Of a stretch of DNA of 64,000 bases, positions 63,805-64,000 are shown piece by piece (within the stretch, counting starts at the first letter, position 1; each line of letters starts with the position of its first letter). The notes under the pieces are model-generated. The model was not told where the DNA came from. It saw nothing but the letters and a program-made list of their open reading frames with translations, and ran no database searches. Origin of the DNA: Deltaproteobacteria bacterium (GTDB lineage Bacteria; UBA10199; JADGCS01); contig JACKPK010000001.1 of NCBI GenBank assembly GCA_024233595.1, forward strand, positions 124,001-188,000. The letters run 5' to 3'. A program made the position numbers and the translations under genes.

Positions 63805-64000
63805 TTAAACCTGTTGCTGGAGTACTGTGTTGAGGTTTTGCGAAACCGATTGTGCTAGCTTAGAGAACATCTCGGTATTGATGGTGAGAGTCCCGATGCT
63901 AGCCTGGTAAGCAAGCAATTGTCGACGGCTGACCTTGGTGTTCGATGAGGAAAGCACTTCGATGATGGAGTCCATTTTGAGCACATCGCTATTCACCTGC
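63805..64000 (-). CDS. Partial gene, C-terminus resembling a T3SS inner-rod (SctI) or FliE-like protein
   Basis: Sixty-four or more residues of a gene cut off by the right window edge. Its start is outside, so the in-frame GTG at 63996 is not a reliable start. The C-terminal sequence VSRRQLLAYQASIGTLTINT, then EMFSKLAQSVSQNLNTVLQQQ, matches the pattern of SctI inner-rod proteins (amphipathic helix ending with NQLLxxQ). FliE ends in MRMQ-V in a similar way. Its place before the cluster suits a rod component. Confidence 0.5.
   Translation of the reverse strand, partial: QVNSDVLKMDSIIEVLSSSNTKVSRRQLLAYQASIGTLTINTEMFSKLAQSVSQNLNTVLQQQV

Overview
The window (about 64 kb, moderate-to-low G+C by eye) looks chromosomal and comes from a Gram-negative, aerobic, deltaproteobacteria-like organism. 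Bdellovibrionota, Myxococcota or a relative fits best, but this is inference: no single gene settles it. Pointers are a TatT-type TRAP transporter, a long-form phenylalanine hydroxylase with a complete homogentisate pathway, an sdhCAB of the cytochrome b558 type, a cbb3 oxidase and a type III export gene cluster.

Layout. 1-5.4 kb: minus-strand rRNA operon (16S, tRNA-Ile, tRNA-Ala, 23S cut by the window edge), with a 16S processing stem, a promoter and two AT-rich inverted-repeat elements in the spacer; both tRNAs carry small indels. 5.5-16.4 kb: an unknown protein, a pilin-like protein, a TMEM175-like channel, PgeF, a pyruvyl transferase, a dienoyl-CoA isomerase, RluD, an HNH protein, phosphofructokinase, an HD-GYP response regulator and a RAYT (REP-associated) transposase. 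16.4-20.5 kb: a TRAP transporter operon (tatT-dctP-dctQ-dctM). 20.6-30.4 kb: a broken glutamate synthase-like gene, then aromatic amino acid catabolism (maiA, fah, hmgA, a solute symporter, phhA, hpd) with a toxin-antitoxin pair between. 30.5-37.5 kb: a PAS histidine kinase, then recO, an mgtE-like gene and a PfkB kinase, all broken, then mtnP and tldD.

37.5-46.3 kb is a TCA region. On the minus strand icd (one frameshift), mdh and a three-gene succinate-dehydrogenase-like set are co-directional; the latter has lost most cofactor and catalytic ligands yet keeps open frames. Divergent from it lies a normal sdhCAB. 46.4-50 kb is accessory: a frameshifted AT-hook-like gene, an IS30-family element, and an orphan gene between two palindrome-rich direct repeats. 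50-55.7 kb: a cbb3 oxidase cluster with several small membrane proteins and a candidate FNR/FixK box. 55.7-64 kb: a type III export cluster in flagellar order (G-like, H, I, J, K, M, N, O, P, Q, R). Several members carry non-flagellar (Sct) signatures, and the gene cut by the edge resembles a T3SS inner-rod protein.

The most striking unexplained signal is a dispersed repeat with core AAGACGGAGT (full form GAAGACGGAGTAAAT). I found 15 copies, all between 9.8 and 25.8 kb, on both strands, inside genes in several reading frames and between genes. About 0.1 copies of a given 10-mer would be expected by chance in the whole window. It resembles a DNA-uptake-sequence or REP-type family, and one copy abuts a hairpin beside the RAYT gene. 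The second is the degenerate SDH-like complex. The third is the hybrid flagellar/T3SS cluster. Many frameshifts (gltB-like, recO, mgtE, pfkB, icd, the 46.4-kb gene, the IS30 transposase, tRNAs) mean that either real gene decay or indel errors in the assembly must be excluded before conclusions are drawn about loss of function.
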